A stretch of 64,000 nucleotides of DNA from Actinoalloteichus caeruleus DSM 43889 (GCF_000429185.2 NZ_AUBJ02000001.1:4650001-4714000); one strand, 5' to 3'; shown: positions 51,154 through 61,307, numbered from the stretch's first letter. Notes: generated from the letters alone by a model not told the origin. Numbers and translations: made by a program.

Positions 51154-53655
51154 ATGAGCGCGCTCTTCGACCTCTCCCCGGATGCTCCCGCCCACCACGG
51201 CCACGACCCCGCCGCCGTCCCGGAGGACCTGCTGGCAGGCCTCAACGCCCAGCAGCGGATGGCGGTGACCCACACCGGCGCGCCCCTGCTCGTGGTTGCG
51301 GGCGCCGGGTCGGGCAAGACCAGGGTGCTGACCACCAGGATCGCGTACCTGATGGCCGCCAGGGGAGCGCACCCGGGCCAGGTGTTGGCCATCACCTTCA
51401 CCAACAAGGCCGCCGCCGAGATGAAGGAACGGGTGGCCGCGCTGGTCGGGCGCCGGGCGAACCTCATGTGGGTGTCGACCTTCCACTCCATGTGCGCCCG
51501 CCTGCTGCGCCGGGAGGCGCGCGGCCTACGCGAGCTGCTGGAGGCGGAGGCAGCCGAGGCCGGCCTCGCCGAGGTGTCGCTCAACTCGAACTTCTCGATC
51601 TACGACGGCGACGACTCCCGCCGGCTCATCACCCAGGTCAGCCGGGACCTGGACCTGGACGCCAAGCGCTACCCACCGCGGACCCTGGCGGTCGGGATCT
51701 CCAACCTCAAGAACGAACTGGTGACGCCGGAGGAGGCCGAGGAGGCGGCCGGCACCGACCTGGAACGGAAGGTCGCCGACGTGTACGCGGCCTACCAGCG
51801 GCGGCTGCTGGTGGGCAACGCCCTCGACTTCGACGACCTGATCCTGCGCACGGTCCAGCTGCTCCAGCGGTTCCCCGCGATCGCCGAGTACTACCACCGG
51901 CGCTTCCGGCACGTGCTCGTCGACGAGTACCAGGACACCAACCACGCCCAGTACGTCCTGGTCCGGGAGCTGGTCGGCGGTGCGGCGGCCGGGGTCGACC
52001 CCTCCCGGCGGGGAGAGCCGGGGGAGGGGGAGGACGGACATCCCACCGTCCCGCCCGCGGAACTGTGCGTGGTCGGCGACGCCGACCAGTCCATCTACGC
52101 GTTCCGGGGCGCCACGATCCGCAACATCGAGGAGTTCGAGCGGGACTACCCCGACGCCGACACCGTCCTGCTGGAGCAGAACTACCGGTCCACCCAGACC
52201 ATCCTGTCGGCGGCCAACGCCGTCATCGCGCGGAACGCGGAGCGGCGGGACAAACGGCTGTGGACCGACGCCGGCGAGGGCGAGCGCATCGTCGGGTACG
52301 TCGCCGACAACGAGCACGACGAGGCGGCGTTCGTCGCGGGTGAGATCGACCGGCTGGTGGACGCGGGGGACGCCGCCAACGGGGACATCGCCGTCTTCTA
52401 CCGGACGAACAACCAGTCCCGGGTCTTCGAGGAGATCTTCATCCGGCTGGGGCTGCCCTACCGGGTCGTGGGCGGGGTGCGGTTCTACGAGCGGCGCGAG
52501 GTCCGGGACGTCCTGGCCTACCTGCGCGTGCTGGACAACCCCGACGACGCGGTGAGCCTGCGGCGGGTGCTGAACGTGCCCAAGCGCGGGATCGGGGACC
52601 GCACCCAGGAACTGGTGGCCCAGCACGCCGACCGCGAACGCGTCGGCTTCTCCGCCGCGCTCCGAGCCGCGGCGCGGGGAGAGGTCGCCGACGTCAAACC
52701 GCGTTCGCGACGGCCGATCGCCGAGTTCGTGGACCTGCTCGACGAACTGCGCGCCAGCCTGGACGCGGGTGCGGACATCGCCGAGGTGACCGAGCGGATC
52801 CTCGGCTCGACCGGTTACCGGGCGGAGCTGGAGGAGAGCGACGACCCCCAGGACGCCTCCCGGCTGGACAACCTGAACGAGTTCGTCACGGTGGCGCGGG
52901 AGTTCGTCGAACAGGCAGGGGCGGCGGTCACCGAGGACGAGGGCGAGGACGGGGGCGAGCCCGACGGGCCGGCGCCCGGATCGCTCGCCGCGTTCCTGGA
53001 GCGGGTCGCGCTGGTCGCCGACACCGACTCCGTACCGGAGCACGGCGAGGGCGTCGTCACCCTGATGACCCTCCACACCGCCAAGGGGCTGGAGTTCCCG
53101 GTGGTCTTCTGCACCGGCATGGAGGACGGGGTGTTCCCCCACCTGCGGGCTTTGGGCGACCCGACGGAACTGGCTGAGGAACGGCGCCTGGCCTACGTGG
53201 GCATCACCCGGGCACGGCAGCGCCTCTACGTGTCGCGGGCACTGGTCCGCTCCGCGTGGGGGCAGCCCATGACCAACCCCGCGTCGAGATTCCTCGCGGA
53301 GATGCCCGCGGAGCTGCTGGACTGGCGTCGCACCGAGCCGGAGCGGTCCGCCCCCGGCGCCGTCACCAGGTGGAGTCGTGGCTCCGACCGGGGAGGTTCC
53401 GACTCCGCGCAGGCGGGTCTGGCCGCCGGTGGCACCAGGACCACCGGGTTCGGCGGGTGGAGGCGGAGCAGCGCGAGTTCCACGGTGCCGCTCGCCCTCG
53501 ACGTCGGTGACCGGGTGAGCCACGACAAGTACGGGCTCGGGACGGTCGTCGACACCGACGGCAGCGGTCCGAGGGCGACCGCCACCATCGACTTCGGCAG
53601 CGCCGGGAAGGTGCGCCTGATGTTGATGGGCGGCGTGCCCATGACGAAGCTCTGA
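51154..53655 (+). CDS. pcrA: ATP-dependent DNA helicase PcrA/UvrD
   Basis: 833 residues, superfamily 1A 3'-5' helicase for excision repair and replication. LNAQQRMAV (Q motif), Walker A VVAGAGSGKTRVL, TFTNKAAAEMKERV, Walker B VLVDEYQDTNHAQ, GDADQSIYAFRGA, EQNYRST, VTLMTLHTAKGLEFPVVF and YVGITRARQRLYV are all present in order. The C-terminal DRVSHDKYGLGTVVDTDG is the Tudor-like RNA polymerase-binding domain of PcrA. An acidic/Gly insertion lies between motifs II and III (near 51990-52050). Confidence 0.96.
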   Translation: MSALFDLSPDAPAHHGHDPAAVPEDLLAGLNAQQRMAVTHTGAPLLVVAGAGSGKTRVLTTRIAYLMAARGAHPGQVLAITFTNKAAAEMKERVAALVGRRANLMWVSTFHSMCARLLRREARGLRELLEAEAAEAGLAEVSLNSNFSIYDGDDSRRLITQVSRDLDLDAKRYPPRTLAVGISNLKNELVTPEEAEEAAGTDLERKVADVYAAYQRRLLVGNALDFDDLILRTVQLLQRFPAIAEYYHRRFRHVLVDEYQDTNHAQYVLVRELVGGAAAGVDPSRRGEPGEGEDGHPTVPPAELCVVGDADQSIYAFRGATIRNIEEFERDYPDADTVLLEQNYRSTQTILSAANAVIARNAERRDKRLWTDAGEGERIVGYVADNEHDEAAFVAGEIDRLVDAGDAANGDIAVFYRTNNQSRVFEEIFIRLGLPYRVVGGVRFYERREVRDVLAYLRVLDNPDDAVSLRRVLNVPKRGIGDRTQELVAQHADRERVGFSAALRAAARGEVADVKPRSRRPIAEFVDLLDELRASLDAGADIAEVTERILGSTGYRAELEESDDPQDASRLDNLNEFVTVAREFVEQAGAAVTEDEGEDGGEPDGPAPGSLAAFLERVALVADTDSVPEHGEGVVTLMTLHTAKGLEFPVVFCTGMEDGVFPHLRALGDPTELAEERRLAYVGITRARQRLYVSRALVRSAWGQPMTNPASRFLAEMPAELLDWRRTEPERSAPGAVTRWSRGSDRGGSDSAQAGLAAGGTRTTGFGGWRRSSASSTVPLALDVGDRVSHDKYGLGTVVDTDGSGPRATATIDFGSAGKVRLMLMGGVPMTKL

Positions 53656-54092
53656 GCGGCGGCGTGGCCGCCCCGCCCCGGCGCTGGGTGCGGGCGGGTC
53701 CCGCCGGCGCGCGAGCCCGGCTCACGTCGTGCCGGGCGGTCGTCGCGAGGAGGGCGCGTCTCCGGGGAGACGGGAGGCGCGGTGCGGCGGTGCGGACCTC
53801 GTCCGCCACGGGGCCGTTCCGGACGGCACCGGAGCGCGAGTTCGCGCGGAGGACCAGGTCGCGGGAACCCCGCGGCCTCCCCGAACCGCCCGGGCGGGTA
53901 CGGGCCGGCGGATTCGGCCGAGCGGAGGAGTGCCGTTAGGGCGATCTAGGGATCGCCAAGGTGTCCGTGCCGGGGATAGTTTGGCGCGATGCTCCGTTCT
54001 GCTCCTGCCGCCACCGCGACGCCCACGGTCCGAGCACCCGTTCACCGGTCCGGACCGCCGTCCTCCTCGGCCGGGTGGGCTGGGCCGGCGGC
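53656..54092 (+). other. Intergenic region with leaderless promoter and 36-codon ORF
   Basis: No ordinary gene. TAGTTT (53977-53982) ends six bases before an ATG at 53989. That ATG opens a 36-codon frame ending at 54099, which overlaps the transporter GTG at 54093 by seven bases. It may be a leader peptide, or the transporter may start elsewhere. Confidence 0.4.
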
Positions 54093-55439
54093 GTGCTGAC
54101 ACGTCGGAGCGGCCTGGGCGGCCGGTTCTGGAGCCTGTTCGCGTCGAGCACGATCTCCAACCTCGGGGACGGCATCGGCCGGGTGGGTTTCCCGCTGCTG
54201 GCCGCGACCCTGACCAGGGACCCGGTGCTCATCGCGAGCTTCACCACGTTCGCGTTCCTGCCGTGGTTGTTGTTCGCGCTGGTCAGCGGCGCTCTGGTTG
54301 ACCGCCTGGACCGCAGGCGGGTGATGATCTCCGCCAACCTGTTCCGGGCGGTCGTGGTGGGGGCGCTCGCCGCGTCGGTGCTGGCGGGCGAGGCGCGGAT
54401 CTGGATGCTCTACGTCGCGGCCTTCCTGCTCGGCACCGCCGAGACGCTGTACGACAGCGCGGCCAGGGCCATCCTGCCGCAGGTGGTTCGGCGGGATCAG
54501 CTGGAGGCGGGCAACGGGCGGCTGGAGGCGTCCGAGATCGCCTGCCAGAGCTTCCTGGGCGCGCCGGTGGGCAGTGCGCTCTTCGTGGTGGCCGCGGCGG
54601 GCCCCTTCCTGGCGAACTCGGCGGGCTTCCTCATCGCCGCGGTACTGCTCTTCCTCGTGCCCGGTGTCTACCGGGTGCGCGGGGAGGGGGCGGGTGTGGC
54701 CGCGACCGGGGCGGCTCCGCGCGCGAACCTGCGGCGGGAGATCGGCGAGGGCCTGCGCTGGCTGTGGCGGCACCGGTTCCTCCGGTCCCTCATGGTGCTG
54801 GTCAGCCTGGTCGGGATGGCGCAGGAAGCCGTCATGGCCCTGCTGGTGCTGTACGTGCTGGAGGAACTGGCGCTGGGGGAGGCGGCCCTCGGGTTCTTCC
54901 TGGTGGGTGCCGGGGCCGGCGGTCTGGTGGGGGGCCTGCTCTCGGAGCGCCTGGTGCGCGGGATCTCCCGCAGCAGGATCATCCCGCTCACCATCCTGGT
55001 GAGCGGGTGCGCCTTCGCCATCACCGGGCTGGTGGTGGTGCCGGCGACCTTGGCCGTGGGGCTGCTCGTGGGTGCCGCCGCCGTGACGGTGTTCAACGTG
55101 ACGACGATGGTGTTGCGGCAGGCACTCATCCCGCAGGAGATGTTCGGCCGGGTGCAGGGCGCCTGGCGCACCCTGGTCTGGGGGATGCTCCCGGTCGGCG
55201 CGTTGCTGGGCGGGGTGGCGGCGGCCCAGTTCGGCGTGCGAGCCCTCTACCTGGGGAGCGGGGTGCTTCAACTCGGTCTGGCGCTCGCGCTGTGGGCCGT
55301 CCTGCGGGGGCACCGACGACTGGTCGACGGCCTGGACGAGCAGGGGGAGACGGCGAGGCCCACCCCGCCGTCCGGCGAGGCGTCGTCCGGCCAGGACGAC
55401 GCCTCGCGCCGGCACGGGGCCGCCGGCACCGGGAGCTGA
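54093..55439 (+). CDS. Major facilitator superfamily transporter
   Basis: 448 residues from the GTG at 54093; the frame is open to a GTG at 53961, but the added part reads poorly. Twelve predicted membrane helices, starting FWSLFASSTISNLGDGIG, with the MFS loop signature GALVDRLDRRRVMISANL between helices 2 and 3. The MFS_3 (macrolide/enterobactin exporter-like) subgroup is the nearest in style. Hydrophilic tail of about 50 residues. Substrate unknown. Confidence 0.9.
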   Translation: MLTRRSGLGGRFWSLFASSTISNLGDGIGRVGFPLLAATLTRDPVLIASFTTFAFLPWLLFALVSGALVDRLDRRRVMISANLFRAVVVGALAASVLAGEARIWMLYVAAFLLGTAETLYDSAARAILPQVVRRDQLEAGNGRLEASEIACQSFLGAPVGSALFVVAAAGPFLANSAGFLIAAVLLFLVPGVYRVRGEGAGVAATGAAPRANLRREIGEGLRWLWRHRFLRSLMVLVSLVGMAQEAVMALLVLYVLEELALGEAALGFFLVGAGAGGLVGGLLSERLVRGISRSRIIPLTILVSGCAFAITGLVVVPATLAVGLLVGAAAVTVFNVTTMVLRQALIPQEMFGRVQGAWRTLVWGMLPVGALLGGVAAAQFGVRALYLGSGVLQLGLALALWAVLRGHRRLVDGLDEQGETARPTPPSGEASSGQDDASRRHGAAGTGS

Positions 55440-55474
55440 CCGGCGACCCCCGGATACCGGACCCGGGCGTGGGG

Positions 55475-55497
55475 GCAGCCCCGGCGGCTGCTCTTTT
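55475..55497 (+). terminator. Rho-independent terminator after MFS gene
   Basis: GCAGCC-CCGGC-GGCTGC stem followed by TCTTTT, 35 bases after the stop. Confidence 0.8.
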
Positions 55498-56030
55498 CGG
55501 GTGAATTGGGTGCCGCCCTCGAACCTCTGTTCGATTTGTGTCGGGGGCCCCGGGTTGACTGTGCGTTGGTTGGGTAAGCGAGTGGCCAGGAACGGGATGC
55601 GGGTGTTCGGTCGTCGGCGTGGTGGATGTGGGTGGCGGCGGATCGGGGTCCGCTGGCGCTCGACATCGGGGAAGCGTCCAGCGCGTCGGCGACGGCTCCG
55701 GTGTCGGTCGTGGGGCGTCGGGGGTCCCGCGGCCGGCACGCGGGGCCTGTACCCCGCGTCCGCCGGTGTGAGTGGCGGAGCGCCGCGCCTCCGGGTCGCC
55801 GGGCGGTTCGGGGGTGCCCGTCCGGCTCGCCTGGACGAGGCCGTTCGCTCGGCACCGGCTCGCGCGGTGGTGGCGCCGGGGGCGCCGGGACGGCGAGTCC
55901 GGGCGGACCTGGTGGCGGGTCGCGGCCCGCTTCTCGTGGCTCCCTCAGTGGCTCGGGCGCCCAGGCGGCCGGCCCGCCGCTCGTGGTCCGCACCGGCGCG
56001 CCCGTGGTGGCGCGCCGGCGGAAGTGGGGC
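55498..56030. other. Non-coding stretch between convergent genes
   Basis: About 530 bases. Open frames on the plus strand have the composition of shadows. Nothing else recognised. Confidence 0.45.
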
Positions 56031-56885
56031 TCAGAGGTAGAGGCCGCGCTCGTTCAGCCACGGCTCGGGGTTGATCTTCCGTCCCGCCGGGTCCCAGACC
56101 TCGAAGTGGAGGTGCGGGCCGGTGGAGAAGCCCCGGTTGCCCATCTCGGCGATCTGCTCGCCCGCCTTGACCTTCTGCCCGGGGTAGACCGAGTAGGTGT
56201 TGATGTGGCCGTAGACGGTGATGGTGCCGTCGTCGGCCTGCACGCGCACCCAGAGGCCGAAGCCGCTCGCCGGCCCGGCCTCGATCACGGTGCCGTCGTG
56301 CGCGGCGCGGATCGGGGTGCCGATGGCGTTGGCGACGTCGATGCCGTAGTGGGTGGTGCCCCAGCGGGCGCCGAACCCGGAGGTGTAGCGGCCCTCGGCC
56401 GGCAGCCAGAACTTGGGGCGGGCCAGCTCGGCTTCGTACGCCGCGATCTCCTGCTCGATCTGCTGGCTCTTGACGATGTTGTTGACCTCGTCCGACTGGT
56501 CCGAGGTGCGGGTGACGGGGAGCACCTCGGGGGCCGGTGCGGTACCGCCAACTCCGGTGAACTGCTGGTGGTGTCCCGCGGCGGCCGCTCCGCCGGCCGC
56601 CGCCAGCGGTACGACTCCGTCCGCCGTGGACTCGTGGTTGTTGCCGTCTGGTTGGTGCAACTGCATCGTCTGGCCCGCGGCGACGAATGCGCCGGCGGCC
56701 ACGGCGGCCACCATGATGCGACCGCGAAGCGCGGACGGCGGCGGGGGAAGCCGGTGCGCTCCCTTCGGCCGATTGGAGGGTTCGCCTTCGAGCGCGTCCT
56801 CAACGACCTGGGAGCTTGCGCCGCCAGGTGAGCGGTGTCGAGCCAATGCCTGCCCTTCCGTCTTCGGGGAGTCTGGTCGAGGCAC
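56031..56885 (-). CDS. M23 family peptidase (Rv0950c-like)
   Basis: 284 residues, GTG start at 56885. A 50-residue basic cytoplasmic segment precedes one membrane helix (IMVAAVAAGAFVAAG), then a linker with a short coiled coil (SQQIEQEIAAYEAEL) and the LytM/peptidase M23 domain. Zinc ligands: His and Asp of THYGIDVAN, and HLHFE. It would cleave peptidoglycan cross-bridges, or act as activator, outside the membrane. The position between pcrA/uvrD and sucC matches Rv0950c. Confidence 0.93.
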   Translation of the reverse strand: MPRPDSPKTEGQALARHRSPGGASSQVVEDALEGEPSNRPKGAHRLPPPPSALRGRIMVAAVAAGAFVAAGQTMQLHQPDGNNHESTADGVVPLAAAGGAAAAGHHQQFTGVGGTAPAPEVLPVTRTSDQSDEVNNIVKSQQIEQEIAAYEAELARPKFWLPAEGRYTSGFGARWGTTHYGIDVANAIGTPIRAAHDGTVIEAGPASGFGLWVRVQADDGTITVYGHINTYSVYPGQKVKAGEQIAEMGNRGFSTGPHLHFEVWDPAGRKINPEPWLNERGLYL

Positions 56886-57669
56886 CGGGCGGGGGATCCC
56901 GGTTCGCGGGTCGGGGTAACCAGCGACGCGTCCTGTTCGTGACCAGACCGTGACAACGGACCGGGGGACAGTAACGGGGGCCGACCCCTAAGGGCAAATC
57001 CCTGGGGCCCCGAATGGACCACGGGATCGGTGACCGGGGTCACTGGCTTCCAAGTTGTCACCGGCAGTGCCGTTGACATTTGCGTGATCACCGTTCTCGG
57101 TATGGAACCCCTGGGTCGAACGGTGGGGCGACGGCGCCGGTTTTCTTACGGCGAGTGGAGTAACCGTCGCTCGGATGGCCGGTACTGGTGCGTCGATCGG
57201 GCGGGACCTCGGGGTGAAACGTGATATATGTCACCCGAACGAGGGGAAGTGGTGGCGAATTTTCCTGATGTGCCACTGAATTCGTCACTTCCTTGCAGGT
57301 CAGCGACGGTCGTGATGGCACTGTGGACAGCGCTCGGATGGGCGGGTGCCGGGGGCCGGCACCGGGGTCGTCGCTGCCGGGCCCGTCGCGCTCGGTAGCC
57401 GCCCGCTGCGACGGACAGGCGATCCGGGAAGATCAACCAACACGGCCGCCTGCTCCGGCGATTCAGCCCGTGACCTTGTTAGCTTCACCCAGGGCTCGCT
57501 CCCGGGCGCGGGAAGGGCCCGGAAACGACGCCGCCACCCGACATCGACCGAGGCGGCCCGGAGAACCGGACCGGCCGGGCGCGGTGGGGGCTGGGCGCCG
57601 AGGGGACCACGGAGCCCGCCGGCAGCCGACTCGCCGCCGACGTGGACAGCACGGGAGGTCAGCACACTG
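56886..57669. other. Long divergent control region with structured element and CRP-like site
   Basis: About 780 bases between the M23 gene and the polytopic protein, no gene seen. Two ordered elements stand out: the hairpin GCGACGG / CCGTCGC (57128-57170) with inner CGCCG / CGGCG, and the dyad GTGA-TATATG-TCAC (57221-57234). I looked for the c-di-AMP riboswitch that often precedes actinobacterial M23 genes and could not match it. Confidence 0.5.
57221..57234. promoter_or_regulatory. CRP-like operator
   Basis: GTGATATATGTCAC fits the core of the CRP/FNR site TGTGA-N6-TCACA with both outer bases missing. It is the most AT-rich spot in the intergenic region, 336 bases upstream of the M23 gene and 436 upstream of the next plus-strand gene. 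Confidence 0.45.
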
Positions 57670-59376
57670 ATGAGGCTGCGTGTCGCACTGGTGGTCGCCG
57701 CGGCGGGCGGGGTGCTCGTGGCACTGGCGCCGGTCGTCGGGGTCACCGACGGGGGCCACGCTCCCGCCTACGCCTCGTGGCCGTGGATGGCGTTGGTCGG
57801 CCTCCTCGCCCCGGCGGTGGGCCTGCTGCTGATCACCCGGGGGCGGCCGGTGGCCGCCAGGTGGGTGCTGCTGGGGCCGGCCCTCGTCGCCCTCGGCCGC
57901 CTGGTCCTCGACGTGCAGGTCGCCGTCGAGCCTGCCCTGGCCGCGCGGCCGGAGCTGTTCCTCCTGGACACCCTGGACCCGGTCTCGCCATCGGTGGGGC
58001 TCGTGCTCTCGCTCGTGGGCTCACTGCTCGTCCTGCTGGCGGGGCTCCTCGCCCTGTCCGAACCGACCGGCGGCGACGGCGGGGCCCGGCTCGTCGACGG
58101 GTTCGGCGGAGAGAACCGCGCCACCTCGGGCTCACCCGGGTTGCTGGCGCTGGTGCTGTGCGTCTCGGTCGCGGCCGCGGCGGGGGTCCTCACGCGACCG
58201 TTCGAGTCCGAGACGCCCTACCTCCTCCCGAGCGGGGCGCTGGAGGGGGCGGGCTGGGAACGCCTCGGCCTCGTCGTCGTCGCGGTCGCCGTCGTGCTGG
58301 CCGCGACCTTCGCCGCCACCTCCTCCTCCGGGGAGTCCGTGCTCGGCGGCCTGGTGGGCGCCGCGCTCGCGTTGGCGTGGTTCGAGGTGCCCGTGTTGCT
58401 GGCTGGCCTGCTCGGCGCGGACCTGCGCGCGGGCTGGGGGCCCGTGGTGGCGTTGCTCGCCGCTGCCCTGCTGGCCGCGCTCGGGCTGGTGACCGGTCTG
58501 CGCGCGGCCCGGCCCAGCGAGCGGCGCCCCGATGCGGACACCGTGGTGCTGCCCGGCTCCGCGCGGCTGCGGCGGGCGGCGGGACTGGCGGGGCTGGCGG
58601 CCGGTGTCGCGGCGGTCCTCGCCGCCACCGGGCGGCAGCTGGTCGTCGTGACGGGTGCCGACCAGCCGCCCGAGTACCCCGCCCGGCTCCTGGTTCCCGC
58701 TGGGCTCCTGGTGGTCGGGCTGTCGGTCGCGATGCTGGTGCCCCGCTGGTCGGTCGCGGTCCGCCCCGCCTTCGTCGTCGGCTGGACAGCTGTTCCGCTG
58801 GCCGTGACGAGCGCGTTGGAGCCCGTCCTCATGACGCTGGACTACCCGGGCGTCGAACTCGGGGCGGGGGCCTGGGCGTCGATGGCCTCGGTTCCGCTGG
58901 CCGTGCTCGCCGGCGTGCTCGCCCTGGTCGCCGGCGCGGGGGAACGGGACGACGTCGACCTCAGCGAGCGCACCGTCAACCAGGTGCTGGCGGTACCGGT
59001 GGCCATGACGTTGCTCTGGTCGGTCGGGGCCTTCGGGCTCCCGGTGCTCACCGGTCGGGACTTCGCGGCCGCCGGCCTGTGGAACGACTTCCGGGTGGCC
59101 TCGCTTGGCCTGGTCGTGGTCCTGATCGCCGTTGTCGTGGCCGCCGCGCTCGCGCCGTTCTCCCGGCCGGGCCAGGCGGTGGGGCTCCTGCTGGGAGCGG
59201 CCGCCCTCCTCGCGCTGCGGATGCTCGAACTCCCGCTCACGGTGGCGAGGGTGGCGGACGGCGCTCCCGGGGCCGGGCTGTGGCTGGCCGGGTGCTGCCT
59301 GGTGTCCCTCGTGGTCGGCGCGGTGCTCGCCGCCCGGTCGCGGCGGGGCGCGGCGACGTTCCAGGGCAGCCGTTAG
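57670..59376 (+). CDS. Polytopic membrane protein (568 aa)
   Basis: ATG at 57670 after GGGAGGTC. About 14 hydrophobic helices, starting MRLRVALVVAAAGGVLVALA, with short loops and one longer loop (LSEPTGGDGGARLVDGFGGE). No transporter signature, cofactor motif or catalytic residues recognised. Seen only as an Ala/Val/Leu-rich integral membrane protein of unknown function, possibly specific to this actinobacterial group. Confidence 0.78.
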   Translation: MRLRVALVVAAAGGVLVALAPVVGVTDGGHAPAYASWPWMALVGLLAPAVGLLLITRGRPVAARWVLLGPALVALGRLVLDVQVAVEPALAARPELFLLDTLDPVSPSVGLVLSLVGSLLVLLAGLLALSEPTGGDGGARLVDGFGGENRATSGSPGLLALVLCVSVAAAAGVLTRPFESETPYLLPSGALEGAGWERLGLVVVAVAVVLAATFAATSSSGESVLGGLVGAALALAWFEVPVLLAGLLGADLRAGWGPVVALLAAALLAALGLVTGLRAARPSERRPDADTVVLPGSARLRRAAGLAGLAAGVAAVLAATGRQLVVVTGADQPPEYPARLLVPAGLLVVGLSVAMLVPRWSVAVRPAFVVGWTAVPLAVTSALEPVLMTLDYPGVELGAGAWASMASVPLAVLAGVLALVAGAGERDDVDLSERTVNQVLAVPVAMTLLWSVGAFGLPVLTGRDFAAAGLWNDFRVASLGLVVVLIAVVVAAALAPFSRPGQAVGLLLGAAALLALRMLELPLTVARVADGAPGAGLWLAGCCLVSLVVGAVLAARSRRGAATFQGSR

Positions 59377-59536
59377 TCTCTCGGCGGATGGTGGCGGATG
59401 GTGATGGAGAACACCTCGCGCGGTGGGTGGCGGTTCGTGTGACATGACCCCGAGGACAACGTCGTCCCGTGGGCGACAGCGGTTCGCCAGCGATCCTGGC
59501 CACCGCCTGTGCCCGTGTGCGCCCCAGGAGGAAACC

Positions 59537-59944
59537 GTGAGCGGTCGGATTCGAGTCGTCGTCGCCAAGCCGGGTCTTGATGGCCACGACCGCGGCGCCA
59601 AGGTCGTGGCCAGGGCACTGCGGGACGCCGGGATGGAGGTCATCTACACCGGCCTGCACCAGACCCCGGAGCAGGTGGTGGCGACCGTCCTGCAGGAGGA
59701 CGCGGACGCGGTGGGGCTCTCGGTGCTCTCCGGTGCCCACATGACGTTGTTCGCCAGGGTCATCGAGCTGTTGCGGGAACAGGGTGCCGAGGACGTCGTC
59801 GTGTTCGGCGGCGGGATCATCCCCGACGAGGACCTGCCGAGGCTGGCCGAACTCGGTGTCGCCCGGATCTTCACCCCGGGAGCGCCCACGCACGAGATCG
59901 TCGACTGGGTGCGCGGGAACGTGGCCCAGGGGGCCGGTGCGTGA
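59537..59944 (+). CDS. icmB: Small cobalamin-binding subunit of an acyl-CoA mutase
   Basis: 135 residues from the GTG at 59537, six bases after AGGAGG. The whole protein is a cobalamin-binding Rossmann domain: DGHDRGAK gives the DxHxxG motif with axial His17, followed by [13 protein letters not shown] and [13 protein letters not shown]. Size and sequence match IcmB, the small subunit of isobutyryl-CoA mutase, which in Streptomyces is also encoded close to sucCD. The large subunit is not in this window. Confidence 0.88.
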   Translation: MSGRIRVVVAKPGLDGHDRGAKVVARALRDAGMEVIYTGLHQTPEQVVATVLQEDADAVGLSVLSGAHMTLFARVIELLREQGAEDVVVFGGGIIPDEDLPRLAELGVARIFTPGAPTHEIVDWVRGNVAQGAGA

Positions 59945-60128
59945 CCTCGGGCCGGGGTCCGTCCGCGTCCGCGCGGAGCCGGCGGTCAGACGACCGGACG
60001 CCCTCTCCCCGGCCGGCGGTGCGATGCGTCTCACTGCCGTGATTGACCTCACCGCCAGCGATTTCCCGTGCGTCCCCGCAGGTCGCTAGGGTCTGCTGAG
60101 TCCGACACCGACGTCGCAGGAGACTCGA

Positions 60129-61307
60129 GTGGACCTGTACGAATACCAAGCGAAGGACATCTTCGCTAACTATGGTGTGCCGGTGTTGCCGGGCGCCGTG
60201 GCCGCCACTGCCGACGAGGCCAGGGCCGCCGCCGAGGAACTCGGCGTCCCCGTCGTCGTCAAAGCCCAGGTGAAGACCGGTGGGCGTGGCAAGGCCGGTG
60301 GCGTCAAGCTCGCCGACAACCCCGACGAAACCCAGGAGAAGGCCGAGGGCATCCTCGGCCTCGACATCAAGGGGCACGTCGTCCGCCGGGTGCTGGTGAC
60401 CCCAGCCTCGGACATCGCGGAGGAGTACTACTTCTCCTTCCTGCTGGACCGTGCCAACCGCACCTTCCTCGCCATGGCCTCCGTCGAGGGCGGCATGGAC
60501 ATCGAGGAGGTCGCGGCCACCAAGCCCGAGGCGCTGGCCAAGGTGCCCGTCGACGCCATCAACGGCGTCGACCTGGCCAAGGCCCAGGAGATCGTCAAGG
60601 CCGCCAACTTCCCGGCCGAGGTCGCCGACCAGGTCGCCGAGGTCATCGTGAAGCTGTGGGACGGCTTCGTCGGTGAGGACGCGACGCTGGTCGAGGTCAA
60701 CCCGCTGGTCCGCGACCCGCAGGGCAAGATCATCGCGCTCGACGGCAAGGTGACGTTGGACGACAACGCCGCCTTCCGCCACGAGGCGCACGCGGACCTC
60801 GTCGACAAGGGCGCCGAGGACCCGCTGGAGGCCGCGGCCAAGGCCAAGGACCTCAACTACGTCAAGTTGGACGGCCAGGTCGGCATCATCGGCAACGGCG
60901 CCGGCCTCGTCATGTCGACCCTGGACGTCGTCGCCTACGCGGGCGAGCGGCACGGGGGCGCCAAGCCGGCCAACTTCCTCGACATCGGTGGCGGTGCCTC
61001 CGCCGAGGTGATGGCGAACGGCCTGGAGATCATCCTCTCCGACGCCGACGTGAAGTCCGTGTTCGTCAACGTCTTCGGCGGCATCACCGCCTGCGACGCG
61101 GTGGCCAACGGCATCGTCAGCGCCTTCCAGCTGCTGGAGAGCCGGGGGGAGGCCGTGACCCGGCCGATCGTCGTCCGCCTCGACGGCAACAACGCCGAGG
61201 AGGGCCGGCGCATCCTCACCGAGGCGGCGCTGCCCGGGCTGGTCCAGGTGAAGACCATGGATGAGGCGGCGGACAAGGCCGCCGAACTCGCCGCGCAGGG
61301 GGCGTGA
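60129..61307 (+). CDS. sucC: Succinyl-CoA synthetase beta subunit
   Basis: 392 residues, GTG start. ATP-grasp domain begins [22 protein letters not shown], with [20 protein letters not shown], the Mg/nucleotide site LVEVNPLV and the CoA-ligase half containing [13 protein letters not shown]. It makes succinate and ATP/GTP from succinyl-CoA in the TCA cycle with SucD, whose start codon lies eight bases beyond the sucC stop. Confidence 0.97.
   Translation: MDLYEYQAKDIFANYGVPVLPGAVAATADEARAAAEELGVPVVVKAQVKTGGRGKAGGVKLADNPDETQEKAEGILGLDIKGHVVRRVLVTPASDIAEEYYFSFLLDRANRTFLAMASVEGGMDIEEVAATKPEALAKVPVDAINGVDLAKAQEIVKAANFPAEVADQVAEVIVKLWDGFVGEDATLVEVNPLVRDPQGKIIALDGKVTLDDNAAFRHEAHADLVDKGAEDPLEAAAKAKDLNYVKLDGQVGIIGNGAGLVMSTLDVVAYAGERHGGAKPANFLDIGGGASAEVMANGLEIILSDADVKSVFVNVFGGITACDAVANGIVSAFQLLESRGEAVTRPIVVRLDGNNAEEGRRILTEAALPGLVQVKTMDEAADKAAELAAQGA

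Noticed and set aside
56886-57240. Possible c-di-AMP (ydaO) riboswitch upstream of the M23 peptidase
   Set aside because: I compared the minus-strand sequence with the conserved core by eye and found no convincing GGGGAACC/GGGTGAATC-type pairing elements.
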